Shown here in pieces: positions 11,377 through 23,552 of a stretch of 64,000 bases of DNA. The notes under the pieces are model-generated. The model was not told the DNA's origin and made no database searches. It worked only from the letters and a program-made list of their open reading frames with translations. How positions within the stretch are numbered: position 1 is the first letter of the stretch; the number at the start of each line of letters is the position of its first letter. The position numbers were made by a program, and so were the translations under genes. Source of the stretch: Cinnamomum chago (Eukaryota > Streptophyta > Magnoliopsida > Laurales > Lauraceae); NCBI GenBank assembly GCA_038049695.1, contig CP142458.1, positions 67,117,501 through 67,181,500 of the forward strand. The letters are read 5' to 3'.

Positions 11377-12218
11377 TATCCAGACCTGAGAAGAAGTTTG
11401 CATTTTGATGAAAATGGATGGTAGTATTTTTTGATGATTAGAAACCAATTACTACTTATTTTGTTGTTATGGATGGATGTAGGAAAACTATTTACTTTTG
11501 GATGATTGTAATTAGCACATTATGTTCTGTGGATGGATATGAAGACCTTTACTCTGGATGACTACGACATCTAGTTTTAATGTTTTGCTTCATTTTTAGA
11601 TTTGATGTCTCTTTCCATGCCTTATCATTACGGGTTCACATGGATGTGTCTTGCCATCTCCAGGCCATTTATTTACTTCATTTTCTTTGTGTATATGTTT
11701 TTCTTTTTTTAATGAAAAAGAGTTGAGTAGTGGGTTGTTCTGTCACTAGAGATATCTTGAGATGGTAGTATAGTTTATGAGGTTTTCCAGATTTTTAATC
11801 ATGATATTCATTATATGCCTATGGTCAAGAATAATCAAAGTTGAATCAGGGATCCTAATTAAGGCCCTGGATATGGGCTGTCCTGTACAATACACCCTGT
11901 GCTCCATTACTGACCAAATTTCTGTTGCAATGTATGTCACATGGGTGTAGTATTAAACACATTTGCATATTGAGTTATAAAAAAATATTGATGAGTTCAA
12001 TTGGTATAAAAACAAAGCATGCAGGAGTAAATTTCTAGTCAGAAATCATTTTAATTATGAATAGGGAATTCAGAAAATCTCAGACAGAAATTCAGGCATC
12101 AATGAAACAGGGAATTCACAAATGACATGATTCATTAGCATTTCAGAATTCCAGCATTTCAAAATCCCAGACAGCCGCCAGACACGAATTCCAGAAATTC
12201 TAGAAAAGAAACGGGCCC
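11377..12218. other. 3' region and right end of Harbinger element 2
   Basis: AT-rich, with several GGATGGATG words around 11410-11540 and no coding sequence. The last 180 bp are rich in GAATTC-centred words and end at GGGCCC, next to TAA. Confidence 0.5.
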
Positions 12219-12736
12219 TAAAGAACCATTTGTGCAGATGGAAGATGCTGCGGGAAAAAAGTCGACAAGACATCCGCTTCCTTCCTCATCCCGTTCGGTG
12301 CTACAAAGTTTCCATAAATTCGTAATTTTAGGCTCGTCTTGATTCTCCGTTTTCCCCTCCCAAAGATGATTGGTATTTCCCACCTCCTTCATCGGAAATG
12401 AAGTACCGCTTGGCTTTTTTCTTCCGCAACGTTGCACAGTTAGACTCAAGAATTCTTTTCAACGAAACAAAGCATTCGGAATTGCAAACTGACAGAAAGA
12501 AATCTTGACATAAATGCTTACAGCCAAATAGATTATAAGTGTTAAAGGGATGTTGATATGGTCCTAACATTGTTGAATTGGGATTTAAGGAAGAAAAGAG
12601 AACGAAGGGAGGCGAAGGATCTCAAAAGTGGAATGTCGTGCTTGGACCTGATTAAAGTTGTTGGTTTTTTTTTATAAGAATTTCATGTTTTTCACCCTGT
12701 ACCTCATCCCCAAGAAATAGGAAAACGAGTTGGCAA
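12219..12736. other. Intergenic DNA, no gene seen
   Basis: Minus-strand open frames (for example 12159-12449) show no recognisable protein and overlap each other in different frames. Nothing else was identified. Confidence 0.4.
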
Positions 12737-12962
12737 AGTGTCAATCAGCAAGCCCACTTTTTAGGTCTATCTATTAAAATTAATTTGAATAAATGCTGTC
12801 TGTTTTGGACTGTTCAGAAAAAATTCATTTGAATGTCTGATTTGATGACCTAAAGACTTTTGCCTTTAGTTAAAATACTAATGAAAGGTGATATTTTGCG
12901 ATAGATGTGAATGTCTAAAGCAATTAAGATTTTCTTTACTTATAAGTTTGACAATATAACAT
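12737..12962. repeat. Dispersed copy of the repeat at 1690-1921
   Basis: Both copies begin with GTGTCAATCA and run through TTTTTAGGTCTAT, TTAAAATTAAT, CATTTGAATGT, TTTTGCCT, TGTGAATGT and TATAAGTTTGA with substitutions and small indels. The two copies flank the pair of Harbinger elements in the same orientation. Confidence 0.85.
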
Positions 12963-13048
12963 TTATTTTATAATAACACATTTGTCTGCACTACTTTTAC
13001 AATATGACTAAACTTGAAATCTTATCGAGCCGAAATGAACATTCCACC

Positions 13049-13585
13049 TAGGGCTGTCAATCGTGTCATATTAATGAATTCGAGTTACAGGTTAACGAAT
13101 TTGTGTTAAAATCACCTCAATTCGTACATGACTCGTTAACTTAATGAGTAAAAAAAAAAAATCCAACCTAAATTCGACCCGTTAATTTAACGAGTTACAC
13201 AACCCAACCCGTTAACCCGTTAAGTAATTCAGTCATTTAAAAAATGAAAAGAAAATCCATAAAAATTATATATAAGGAGAAAAATATATAAGCCATACAA
13301 AACTTTAAGTGAGGATCTCGAGTGGATCCCACCTAAAACCCCACTATAAAATAATAAATTTCAATTTCTTCTTTATAAATATAAATTAATTCTAGCTACA
13401 CTTAGGGATTAAAAAAATTTAATGGGTTAAGCAGGTTACTGGGTAAATTCATACACGACCCGTTAACCTAACGTGTTAACGGGTTTGACCCGTTAACGAC
13501 CTGACTCATTAAGCCCACCTGAACTAATTAATATTGTGTGGATTCGTGTCGTGTTAACAGGTTATATGACATTTTGACGACCCTA
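13049..13585. mobile_element. Non-autonomous hAT-type MITE with perfect 8-bp target duplication
   Basis: The element starts TAGGGCTGTCAATCGTGTC and ends GACATTTTGACGACCCTA (reverse complement TAGGGTCGTCAAAATGTC). It is flanked by identical 8-mers ATTCCACC at 13041-13048 and 13586-13593, a diagnostic hAT target duplication. The interior is built from GTTAACGGGT/ACCCGTTAAC-type words and an AT-rich middle, with no coding capacity. It lies about 375 bp upstream of the histone H4 start and may have been inserted close to or in the distal promoter. Confidence 0.92.
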
Positions 13586-13586
13586 A

Positions 13587-14273
<687 letters not shown>

Positions 14274-14597
14274 CCCTCTTTCTGATCTCTTAGCTGTGGT
14301 GTAGGTAGGTAGGTAGTTAGTATTGTAGGTAGGGTTTTCATCAAATATGTGTACTTTGGTTTGCATCTCGTGTGAAATCAGATCCATGGAGCTTAGTGGG
14401 AGAATTTGAGACTTTGAGATTTTGGAAATGTAAATAGATATTGGATCTGTTGAGGGTTTTATTCTCATCTGTGTTAATTGTCTGGCCTCCGGCTTGATGA
14501 TGAAAGGAAAGTTGGCTAATGGTTTCTGATTATAATGTTTTTTTTCTTTTTATTTTTTGAGCAATGTGTGGAAGGAATGGCTCTCAACAATTAAAAG

Positions 14598-14822
14598 CTG
14601 GAATCTGAATTGGGGTGTTTTTCTTACATGGAAATCTGAATTGGGGTGTTTTTCTCTTGTGAAAATGTTAAAAACTGGAAATTGAATTGGGATGTTTTTC
14701 TTACATTGAATGTGAATTGGGGTGCTTTTCTATTGTGAGAATGTTAAGAACTGGAATCTGAATTGGGGTGTTTTTCTTACATGGAATCTGAATTGGGGTT
14801 CTTTTCTACTGTGAGAATGGGA
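14598..14822. repeat. Minisatellite downstream of H4
   Basis: The word CTGAATTGGGGTGTTTTTCT and close variants recur about every 35-60 bp, six times, with an alternating unit containing TTGTGAAAATGTTAA or TTGTGAGAATGTTAAG. This is a higher-order repeat of about 120 bp. It starts some 330 bp after the H4 stop codon. Confidence 0.85.
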
Positions 14823-15530
14823 AAAGTGTGGCCCAAATCCAATTGGAATCTGAATTCGGCCATCTTTTACCTACTTATACTTATAGGGGTTGTTTGGAAA
14901 GTTTAATTTAATTAACCAGAGCTAATTAAATTAAGGTCTAAAATAAAAGTATTAATTTTTAATTTTTAATTTACATTTAGTTTGTTCGGTTAAATTATAA
15001 ATTTTCTACTTTATGAGGTAATTAGGGTGGACCTTTTAAAAGTTATAGTTTGGAAACCTTCATTTGTGCAATTTGGAAAATATTATGAAGTATATATTTA
15101 TCAATTTTGCATTGTCCACATTTATTCAATTTCTTAATTTTTAACTTAAGCTTATGTTTTTAGAGGAAAAAGCTTTAATCATAAATAAGCTCTAAATTAC
15201 AAAATAAAATTGGAAATTTACCAAATAATAAGCTCTAAATCTTATTTTAAATTTTACTTCTAGGTTTGGTAAACAAGAGGATTTCTACCATCCGTAGATG
15301 TTTGATCCAATGGTAATTTTTTTTTATTATTTCAAAATCCTTGAAAATTCAAGGGCTGAGTTCTCCGCCCATAGTTCTCCTTCGCTCTATAGAGAATTTA
15401 AATGGTTTGGATCTTGTAAGTGGGGCCCATAGGAATAAAATAATTAATATTTTAAAGTTTGAACTTATTTGCAAATACCTTAACATTTATGATCGATCAA
15501 CGTTGGATATTTGAGATACCGTTTTGCACA
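14823..15530. other. AT-rich intergenic DNA, no gene seen
   Basis: Strongly AT-rich, with several TAATTAAATTAA-like stretches and no open frame of interest. It may be decayed transposon sequence, but no ends were found. Confidence 0.5.
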
Positions 15531-15710
15531 TTATAATCATAATTAATGGTTCCAATCTTGATTGTGAGATCCATGCTGTAGGTTTTTTTACATTATAATC
15601 ATAATTAATGGTTCCAATCTTGATTGTGGGATCCATGCTGTAGGTTTTTTTACATTATAATTATAATTAATGGTTCCAATCTTGATTGTGGGATACATGC
15701 AGTAGGTTTC
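15531..15710. repeat. Three-copy tandem repeat, about 62-bp unit
   Basis: Units begin at about 15531, 15593 and 15655. They share ATTATAATCATAATTAATGG, CCAATCTTGATTGTG and CATGCTGTAGGTTT. The third copy is slightly diverged (ATTATAATTATAATTAATGG, ATGCAGTAGG). A weaker relative, AATAATTAATGGTTTGGATC, appears near 15960. Confidence 0.9.
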
Positions 15711-16005
15711 CAAAGCAGAAAGATAATATATAAGTTAACGGTTTTGTACAACGATTTATATATTGCACTGTCTTCACGCTGTAGGATTTAACCTCATAGC
15801 CGTGAGACTGAACGATTTTGATTTTGCAAATGGGCCCTTATAGAACTCCAAAATAATAATCCAATGATTTGTTTTTTTTTTAATAAATATTTTAAAATAT
15901 ATGATGAATCAACAGCTAATAGCTGATACTTACCTTTCCAGTCATTTTGGGCCTTCTAAAAATAATTAATGGTTTGGATCGTGATTGTAGGAGTAGGACC
16001 TATAG

Positions 16006-19000
16006 GGCCTGTTTGTGCAGGAGTTTTCTGCAGAAAATCGGAGGTTCTTCCTCGATGAAATAGGAGAGTACCGTTCGGTGCAGGATTTTCGCCGGAAAAT
16101 CGTCCCTGAATCCCGATTTCTTTTCCGTGACAGAGGGGATTCGGAAATCTCATCTATCTCCATCAGAAAGGTTTTTCCGTGCAAGATGAGGCGCTTGTAT
16201 AAGAGGTCATTTCTTCTGATGGAAAACGCAAGCTTTCTTCGATCAACTAGTTCTGCACTCCTCTCCATCGATCTCGTTCTGAAGCTTCCTCCTTTGATCT
16301 CATCTTCAAGTCAGGTATGGTTCTTCCCTCTTCCCATCCAACACCTCTTCCCTCTTGTCTCTGACTCAATGAGACCCAATAGTTTCAATCTTTCCAGAAC
16401 CCTAGATTGGTGAGATTTTTCAAAAAATTTTGTGGGAGTTCTAGTACGAAGGATCAAGATTTTCCAGAACTGATTTTTCAGATTTCTGGAAACCATGAGA
16501 TTTGTAAGACCTGGTTTATAAGGTTCTCTTTATTGCAGAGCCCATTGTTTAAAAGAGGTCTGTTGTGTCTTGCTTTGCATGGGATGGTTCTTATCTCCTT
16601 TGATGAACCAACTTTTTGGTTCTCTCACTATTGGCTTGTTTTAATCCTTTTCATTTCAGGTCAAGCCTGTGCTAAGCAAGGTGAAACTCACACTGGTAGG
16701 TCTGGCTGTGTCGTTAATTGTGTGTGCTTCCCTCTTCTTCATTCTTGAGAGCCCAAAGGATCTTAATTGAAAAGGGCTTGGTATTTATTAGCAGGAATGA
16801 TTTAAAAGAAAGGATCCAGTGAGGTTGCTTCTATGTCTTCCATGTATGTGTAATTTGACTTCTGGGTCTTGTTCTCCTCTTTTTCTAGATGCCATTAGTG
16901 TAAAAGAGTAAGGAACAGAAAACCCAATTTCTTAGAATTTTAGTTGCAGGGGATATGATAGGGATCCTAAATACATGTACATGCACTTTTTAAATTAGAT
17001 GACCAAAAAGTCTAAATCGTGGGTCCCATTGTGCATGGAGCAAAGCCTTGAGTGAACATGAACACTCAAGAGAAAGGGGAAAAATGTCGTGTTCACCTTG
17101 AAAAACCAAAGGTTTTCCTGTTTCTGATTTTCAGGCTTTGTGCCTCTCTTATCAGAGCTCATGAGTTGTTTGACACACATGCCTCCATGGGAAAATGACT
17201 AATGTGATGTTTCTTAACTTTGTAAAGGATGTAAGGGTCCAGAATGGTCACAATTGCTGGACGTTGGAATTTGGATGCATGTGGCCAATGGGAGTTTAAA
17301 TGTTTTTGTTTTTTTGAATGGTAGTCTAAACGTATTACTATTGGCAAATATGCAGGTGTAGAAGTAGATTTTCTTTAAAATTCCCCACCTTAATATCTTG
17401 CAGCAGAATATTTATTATGGAGTTGTGCTTGTAGGTAACGAAGAACATAGGATTGATCAAAAGGGTTTGGTGCTCAGGTGCTCTATTCTTTAGAAAATTC
17501 AAGATGAACATGGTAGTGTATATGTAATATCTTAGAGATGCCAAAGGTGATCTGGCTTTTGTAAGAAAAAATGAATGCCAGATTGGAAGGAGAGATGCTC
17601 AAAATCCTTGGTATGTTTGATATTTGTATGCATGTTTGTAATTTTTGTCCTGTTTTCCTAGGTCCATATTCTTTCCCAACAACCAAATCCATCTTAGAGG
17701 ACCTACTTTATTTTTGTTGTCATACTTTATAGGGGCCCCTACTTTATGTCCACCATTCTTTTTTATCATCTATATAAAGCTTGTTCTACACTAGCAATTG
17801 TATCATATTGGAAAAGTTCTTTAATCTATGGTCTGATATAGGGTCAAGCCAAACAGAAAAAAGATGGTGGATTTGCTTGGCTGTGGGGGGGAATTGATAG
17901 AGATGTTGGTGGGTCCCTGTGGATTCCACCATCAATGACAACCTTTCATTTGAATGACTATGGTTATGATGTTAATTTTGTCGTTATTTTGTTGTTTGAA
18001 GGGACAATGGCTTATCTCTTACATAAGCTGGAGGCATGACTTCCTTGTACAGTGTGTATCTACTGAAAGGGTCACTTCCAGCTTTTATGTAAGACATCTA
18101 TTACTTTCCCAGCAATAGAAAGGGTCCCTTCCTTGTATAGTGTGTATGTACTGAGAATCTGAGAACCGGGAAAAGTAAAATTCACACCTTGGAAAGTCCT
18201 GGAAAATTCTTACAGATCAGTTGATACTTCATAAGTATCTGGATTTAGCAAATTTGTATTAACTTTGTAGTCCATTTTGTAATAGAAATCTCACTCATTT
18301 CTAAAAGATAAATCTTTACATATTTTAGACTAATACATGTATTGAAAGATGAAAGTTTCATGTGATTATCACAAGAGAACAAATGTTCCAGCCCTTTCTC
18401 TTCTTTTTTTCTTCTCTGTTTATGCATTGTTTCCTGAGTCATGTATCTAAGAAAGTGGAACTTGTGCATATGAACATAAAGCTTATAGCCTTATACAAGA
18501 GTTTTTTGAATGGTGGTAATAAAATCTTTATTTATACAAGAGTTCACTGTTGCAATAGGGCACTACTACTATACTCTAGTCTAGATCTATATAGCATCTT
18601 GGTTTGTTTGTGAGAGATGCATACAAGCTTGTAGTGTTACTGCATAAGGCTGTGAAAGTTTTGGACTTATTTACTAGTTTGTGGGGTGGTTTCTTTGTAG
18701 TGTATGCAACTGTAGTGACATATCTTCTTACATGTGGCTGAAAGAACTTATCTTTACCATTCAAGAAAAAAAATCTTTGACAAAGGCTTTAGTTTTTAGT
18801 CAATCCCTAAATGTTCGGTTGCATGTAGCTTAGCAATGATGTTCTCAAAGGAAACTTTTGAGAATACACAATCGTGTTCTGACAGGAGCCTGTGCTGTGT
18901 GTTCTAGTTGAACCATTATGTTGATGTTGATTCTGGTGATATATGCCCTCAATCAATTTGCATGGCAACATGTAAAATTGTTGAGAACACAGCATGAGTT

Positions 19001-20962
19001 TCAACTAAGGAGAGGAAACCTTTTAATCCTTGCCAGCCCCCCAACCCCTGTCCATCTCCTCCCCCCTCTCTCTCTCTCTCTCTAATATTTTAATGTTCCC
19101 TTGTGGCCTTTTCTTCTTTGTTGTTAAACCTATTACCATGGTGAAATTATGTAATGCTAGTAATGCGATACTGTTTTATATTTTGCAACTTTAACATGAG
19201 TAAACTGCTGACATGTTATCCACTATGTGCAGCTTAAATTCCCATTTTTGTGTGCGCTTCAATTCTAATTTTTTTTTTCTCTTTTGTTCAGGTTTGTTTG
19301 CATTCATGTGTAGTGTTATAGCTAATTCGCATTTGGTACAACCACTGACCGCGATTTTCATCCATGTCAGTCAGTGTGTCAATTGTTACTTTTATATTGC
19401 TTTATTGCTAATTTTGTTTGTGTTTCTTACCATTTGCAGATGACGATGAAGATAATGTGGCACAGGTTTTAAGTTGCCAGAAATTGCTAGTAAGTCCTTT
19501 ACATGTCCAACACCACACGCTGCCCTAAGTTGTGCTGTTGCATCACAAGTAATAGATGCAGAATTGACAAGTGCAAAAGTGAGAAATAAAGTTAATTGAC
19601 CTGAAAAATGTAAAAGCCTATGGTGGATCAATGATATAGACTCTGATAGAAAGCTTCACCTATAAATACTACAAAAAGACTATATTGGAAAATGTATCAG
19701 AGTATACATTGTTCACCAAAACTCTACACAACAAATTCTGCTGCCACCAAAGCAATCTAGTAACCTGAGTCAGCAACCAGCATTGTAGCAATGTGATAAC
19801 CAGTGGAACTCAGTAATGTGGAACAGCATGGACTAGAGTGATATATCAAAACATTAAAGTGACTAGAGTGATATAACTCAGCAATGTGGAACAGCGGGGG
19901 CAATATGTGTATGATATTTGTGGGTTGTGGAGATGAATGTTGTTGTTTGTAGCTAAGCTCTTGTTTGTGAGATAAGAGTTGGGTGTTTGTTTGTTGGGTT
20001 TTTGTAGATGCTTGTGAAGGTATTTGAAAGGCTTAGATGAAGTGTGAAAAAAGCTCAATAGCACAAGACTGGAACAAATGCAAATGACAACTAGATGAAG
20101 ATGTTACAATCATCTCAACCTTTGCATTGGTTGGTAATTATTTGCTATTTGTATTGAGGAATCAAGGGAATCAAATGGTGTCATTTACGGACATTCTTCC
20201 TTTCTATTTTCAGGATAAGAGTGCCCGGAGCAACTTTTGAAGCAAAGAGCCAGAAGAGACTATATGTAACTTGAGCACGATCTCTTCAACTATGGAGTGA
20301 TAGTTTTAAATTTGTGTTTTTTTTTAAGGTGGGGTTCATTTTCCACCAACTGTTTTGTTGGGTTGGGTTTATTTTGTTGAAGGATGTTTGAATATTAATA
20401 TGAAGTGGAATGAATTTTCTTGTTTTATTTTTTGGTGGTTTTGGAATGGAAATGGATGTTGGGTGTGTAGTAGATTTGGTCTTCGATCGATAATAGAATT
20501 AACAGTTTTAATTTCTCCATATGACACGGATGGGAAGTTGTAATAATGTACTGTTGTATATACAGGAAAATAAAATAAAAAATCAAATGAATAAAAAAAT
20601 AAATATTGATTGTGGTAATTTTTAAATTGTTTACAAGTTACAGGCCATATTTTGATGGAAATGATTGTAGTTTTCAAATGATAAGAGATTATGATGGTAT
20701 GGTATGTGTGTAGATGACATATTTTGATGAAAATGTGCATAAGTTTATTTTTTACATAATGACAGAAGATACCCCTCTAAAAAGAGGCAAACCCCTCTAA
20801 AAATAGGTAAATAGAGGGCATACCAAACGGTCTATTTGAAGTAGACCCATTCATTACCAAACACATTTTTTTGTTCTAGGATCTTTTTTTTATAGCTCTT
20901 TTTTTAATAGCTCTATTTTGAATGGTCGGTCAAAAAAAGAGTAGAGATGCCAAACAAGGCCT
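16006..20962 (+). other. Region with exon-like pieces; possible decayed or gene-carrying transposon
   Basis: The left edge reads GGGCCTGTTTGTGCAGGAG. The right edge, reverse-complemented, reads GGCCTTGTTTGGCATCTC. They resemble each other and the Harbinger-type TIRs, but the flanking trinucleotides differ (ATA and TTA), so the boundaries are uncertain. Inside are several acceptor-flanked open pieces: 16660-16770 (separate entry), one after TTTGCAG at about 19440 reading DDEDNVAQ, and one after TTTTCAG at about 20215 reading DKSARSNF then stop. No known protein was recognised. It could be a poorly conserved gene, a long non-coding RNA or a transposon that captured gene pieces. Confidence 0.3.
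16660..16770 (+). other. Exon-like ORF encoding one membrane segment
   Basis: Directly after the acceptor TTTCAG (16654-16659) a 36-codon frame runs to TGA: VKPVLSKVKLTLVGLA, then VSLIVCASLFFILES, then PKDLN. It has basic residues, a hydrophobic stretch of about 19 residues, then acidic and polar residues, the pattern of a single membrane-spanning anchor. No Met start or matching upstream exon could be assigned, and the family is not recognised. Confidence 0.35.
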
Positions 20963-21059
20963 TAGTCTTAGATACTAGATTTCATACGATACAGGTAGAA
21001 AGTTGTAATGATGCATATACAGGAAAAAAATTAAAAAATCAAATAAATACAATAAATGA
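20963..21059. other. AT-rich spacer
   Basis: A short AT-rich stretch that resembles 20560-20620 (both contain ATACAGGAAAA and ATCAAAT). Confidence 0.4.
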
Positions 21060-21292
21060 ATATTGATTGTTTCGCCGGCAAAACACCTTCAAAATAATTA
21101 CTTAAAAAAAATAAATGTTTTCCTGGCGACAAAATGCGCCGGCAAAAAATTTTGGAAAATTAATTTTCATAAAATATAAATGTTTTGCCGGTGCAAAAAA
21201 ACGCCGGAAATAAATTTTGAAAAAAAAATCCATAAAATATAAATGTTTTGCCGGCACAAAAAAAACACTGGCAATAAATTTTGAAAATTTAG
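21060..21292. repeat. Degenerate tandem repeat with GCCGGC core, about 60-70-bp unit
   Basis: At least three units contain TTTTGCCGG(C/T) followed by GCAAAAAAA, CGCCGG or AACACTGGC, and then AATAAATTTTG and ATAAAATATAAATG. Closely spaced GCCGG/CCGGC motifs with A-runs are reminiscent of CACTA-transposon subterminal repeats, but no CACTA terminus was found beside it. Confidence 0.7.
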
Positions 21293-22675
21293 TTGGAGAT
21301 TTGGGAGTGAGAGTAATATAACAAATTGAAACGAAAAGGTGAGAAAATTGTTGAGAAGGAACTGAAGTAAATTGAAGTTATTGATGTGCATTACGGTTGG
21401 GTCAACTGCAAAGGTGGGTTTGTGGACTGGGTCAATTGCTTAATAGCGTGGGGTTGCTTTATGGAATGGGTTCGCTGGATCAACATAATTTTATAGGGAG
21501 AAAATTAAACACGATTAATTTTTAAGCTATTCTTTATGGTCCCATAGAATTTGATTAATCTAGCTCAGTTTGTCATGTGTGGAGATAAAAAAATCTTTTA
21601 TATAAAATTTAAATCATTTTTGTAAGCATGAAGTTATTTTCCGACCCAGCAAAATGTTGCACCAAACACCAATATATAGGAATCATCGAGGAATTTGTTG
21701 TTGCACCAAACAACACATATGCGGAAATTGGGCCTGTTTTCTTTGCTGCACCAAACGCTTAGAAAATGATACCATGGATTAGTATTGCCATGGCTTTCTG
21801 ACACCAAGGAAAATGGGGCACCAAGGATTTCATTGAGGCCAAATTCCTCACTCCGCACAAACGCACCCATAAGGTAGGTTTTCAATTAGAAAAAGGGAAA
21901 CTTCTTTGGAAGCGTCGAAATCACTGTAGTTCGGCTTTCTTTGCATATAATGATTTCCATAAATCGAAGGAGGGAGGTCGGAATTTTGGGAAAATTCAGA
22001 AAATTCAAAAATGCATAAGTGCGGATTTTGAGCGCCAACTTTCCTCTCATTTCCAAATGTGGATTTTCCACGGAAACAAAGTAAATCGGGAGGATTTTGC
22101 TGCGTCGATAACTGCCGAACGTGCACTAAAATTTAAATTTGTTATTTGGCATGCATCTGAAAACCCAAAATTGAGTCCTCATTGATACAATTTTCAGTAA
22201 CTTAAATAATTGTTTAGTTAATTTACTACAGAGTTCAGACCAACTTGTTTTTATAGCCTTAATCCGTCTTTGGCTCAAAGTATAATTAATTAAAAACCCA
22301 AAACGAAGGGCACATCTGTCTGGAAAATTAACATAGCCCAGGTAACCTGAGTGAGTCCAACCAAGTATTAACTTAAATAAACTCAACAAAAAGAGGAGAA
22401 AACTAAAAAAAAAGAAAGAAAGATGACCCTAAATGGCTACCAACAAAAAGAGGTACCCATAGTTTTTATATAACAGAACTGGTATTCTCACCATAATATT
22501 CATTTTTTTTTCCTTTTTAAACAAGTAACAACGTCGTCGCTTAATATTAAGAGTTAGTGTCAACGTCGTAGCTAATTCGTCAAATCTATATTTTCTTCGA
22601 CCTTTATCATCTGCGATTATTGGTTTTCTGTACCAAAATGAACAATAACTCTATGTTATTATTTTTTATGTACAG
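21293..22675. other. Intergenic repeat-derived DNA
   Basis: 21640-21750 repeats GCACCAAAC several times, and 22080-22130 has a GCACGTTCGGCAG-like stretch on the minus strand, suggesting decayed Tourist- or hAT-like MITEs without clear ends. 22130-22675 shows nothing recognisable except the acceptor of the GST relic. Confidence 0.4.
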
Positions 22676-23026
22676 ATATATGAGTGTGGGTCACGGATGT
22701 AGAAGAGCAAGGAAGAAGCTCAAGAGGCAGCTAAGAAAGAGTTCATCGACTGTTTAAAACTATTGGAAGGAGAGCTCGAAGAAAAGCCATTTTACAATGG
22801 CAAGAGCTTAGGGCATGTGGATGTAGTGCTTGTTTCATTCGCCTGCTAATTCTACATGTATGAGACTGATGGCAATTTCAGCATAGAGAATGAATGCCCT
22901 AAGCTAATTGCTTGAGTGAAGAGATGCATGGAGAAGGAGAGTGTTTCCAACGTCATTCCAAACCTTCACAAGGTTTATGACTTTGTTGGTGTTTTGAAGA
23001 AGAAGTATAGAGTAGAGTTCTGGTAA
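22676..23026 (+). pseudogene. Tau-class glutathione S-transferase, exon 2 relic
   Basis: After the acceptor TGTACAG (22669-22675) one frame runs 116 codons without any indel to a TAA. It reads IYECGSRM, stop, KSKEEAQEAAKKEFIDCLKL, LEGELEEKPFYNGKSLGHVD, then after two more stops NECPKLIA and VKRCMEKESVSNVIPNLHKV. This matches the second exon (C-terminal all-helical domain) of plant tau GSTs, which conjugate glutathione to hydrophobic substrates in the cytosol. The three internal stops (TAG 22700, TAA 22847, TGA 22913) all occupy positions where tau GSTs have tryptophan. No exon 1 with the thioredoxin-fold domain is visible upstream. The piece is therefore an orphan exon, from a duplicated or partly deleted gene. 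An intact frame with only point stops suggests fairly recent decay. Confidence 0.9.
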
Positions 23027-23510
23027 ATGGAGTTTATGGGGAAAATTGATGGGAGGAAGAAGGGGAAATTGGGGTTTTAGGCGATTTGTATGATTTTGCA
23101 TGCGACGAGTTTAATAGGGTTTCAGGCGATTTACATGGGTTTGCATGCAACGACGTGGTCACACGTTTAAATCTTGAATAAAAAACACGGTGCCATATTG
23201 ACTAGTAGCTTGTTTTTCGGTTAGGGGCGATCTAGGGTCTTTTTTTTAGTTTCCTCAAAAGAGAATAAGAAAAACTAGTAAAAAAAAAAAAAAAAAATCG
23301 TTAAAATCGCCCAACTCAATGACTCACTCAGATAGCACACAAGGTGAGTTTTGGCCTTTAAACCGAGTCACACCCCACGGACCAGGAAATAGATCATAAA
23401 CCACCCCCATAGATCAACTAACACCATTTTTCCATTCACCGTCTTCCTTCTGAAGCTTCTCATCTCCCACTGCGTCTGAAGATTTCCAAAGCCTCTGATC
23501 GATCGAAAAA
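23027..23510. other. Upstream region of TML
   Basis: Contains an A-run (23279-23297) and the probable TML promoter and transcription start. No unambiguous TATA element was picked. Confidence 0.4.
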
Positions 23511-23549
23511 ATGCAGCATCTTCTTCTTCTTCTGCAAATCATACTCCGG

Positions 23550-23552
<3 letters not shown>
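23511..23552 (+). promoter_or_regulatory. Possible upstream ORF (13 codons) in the TML leader
   Basis: ATG at 23511 encodes MQHLLLLLQIILR and stops at TAA 23550-23552, about 170 bp before the TML start. If the leader is transcribed unspliced, this ORF would be met first by scanning ribosomes. The GT at 23549-23550 (CGGTAATC) could instead be a 5'-leader donor. Confidence 0.4.

Larger units (their letters stand above)
7309..12218 (+). mobile_element. Second PIF/Harbinger element, different subfamily; left end uncertain
   Basis: A transposase gene (8500-10032) is followed by a Myb/SANT gene (10403-11376), the reverse gene order to element 1, so it is not a copy of it. A plausible right terminus is GGGCCC at 12213-12218 followed by TAA (12219-12221). 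The sequence just inside is rich in GAATTC and CAGAATTCCAG words, as often seen in subterminal regions. No convincing matching left TIR was found. The best candidate, TAGGGCC at about 7382, matches only weakly and lacks a TAA duplication, so the left boundary is provisional. The element begins within about 80 bp of the right end of element 1. Confidence 0.7.
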
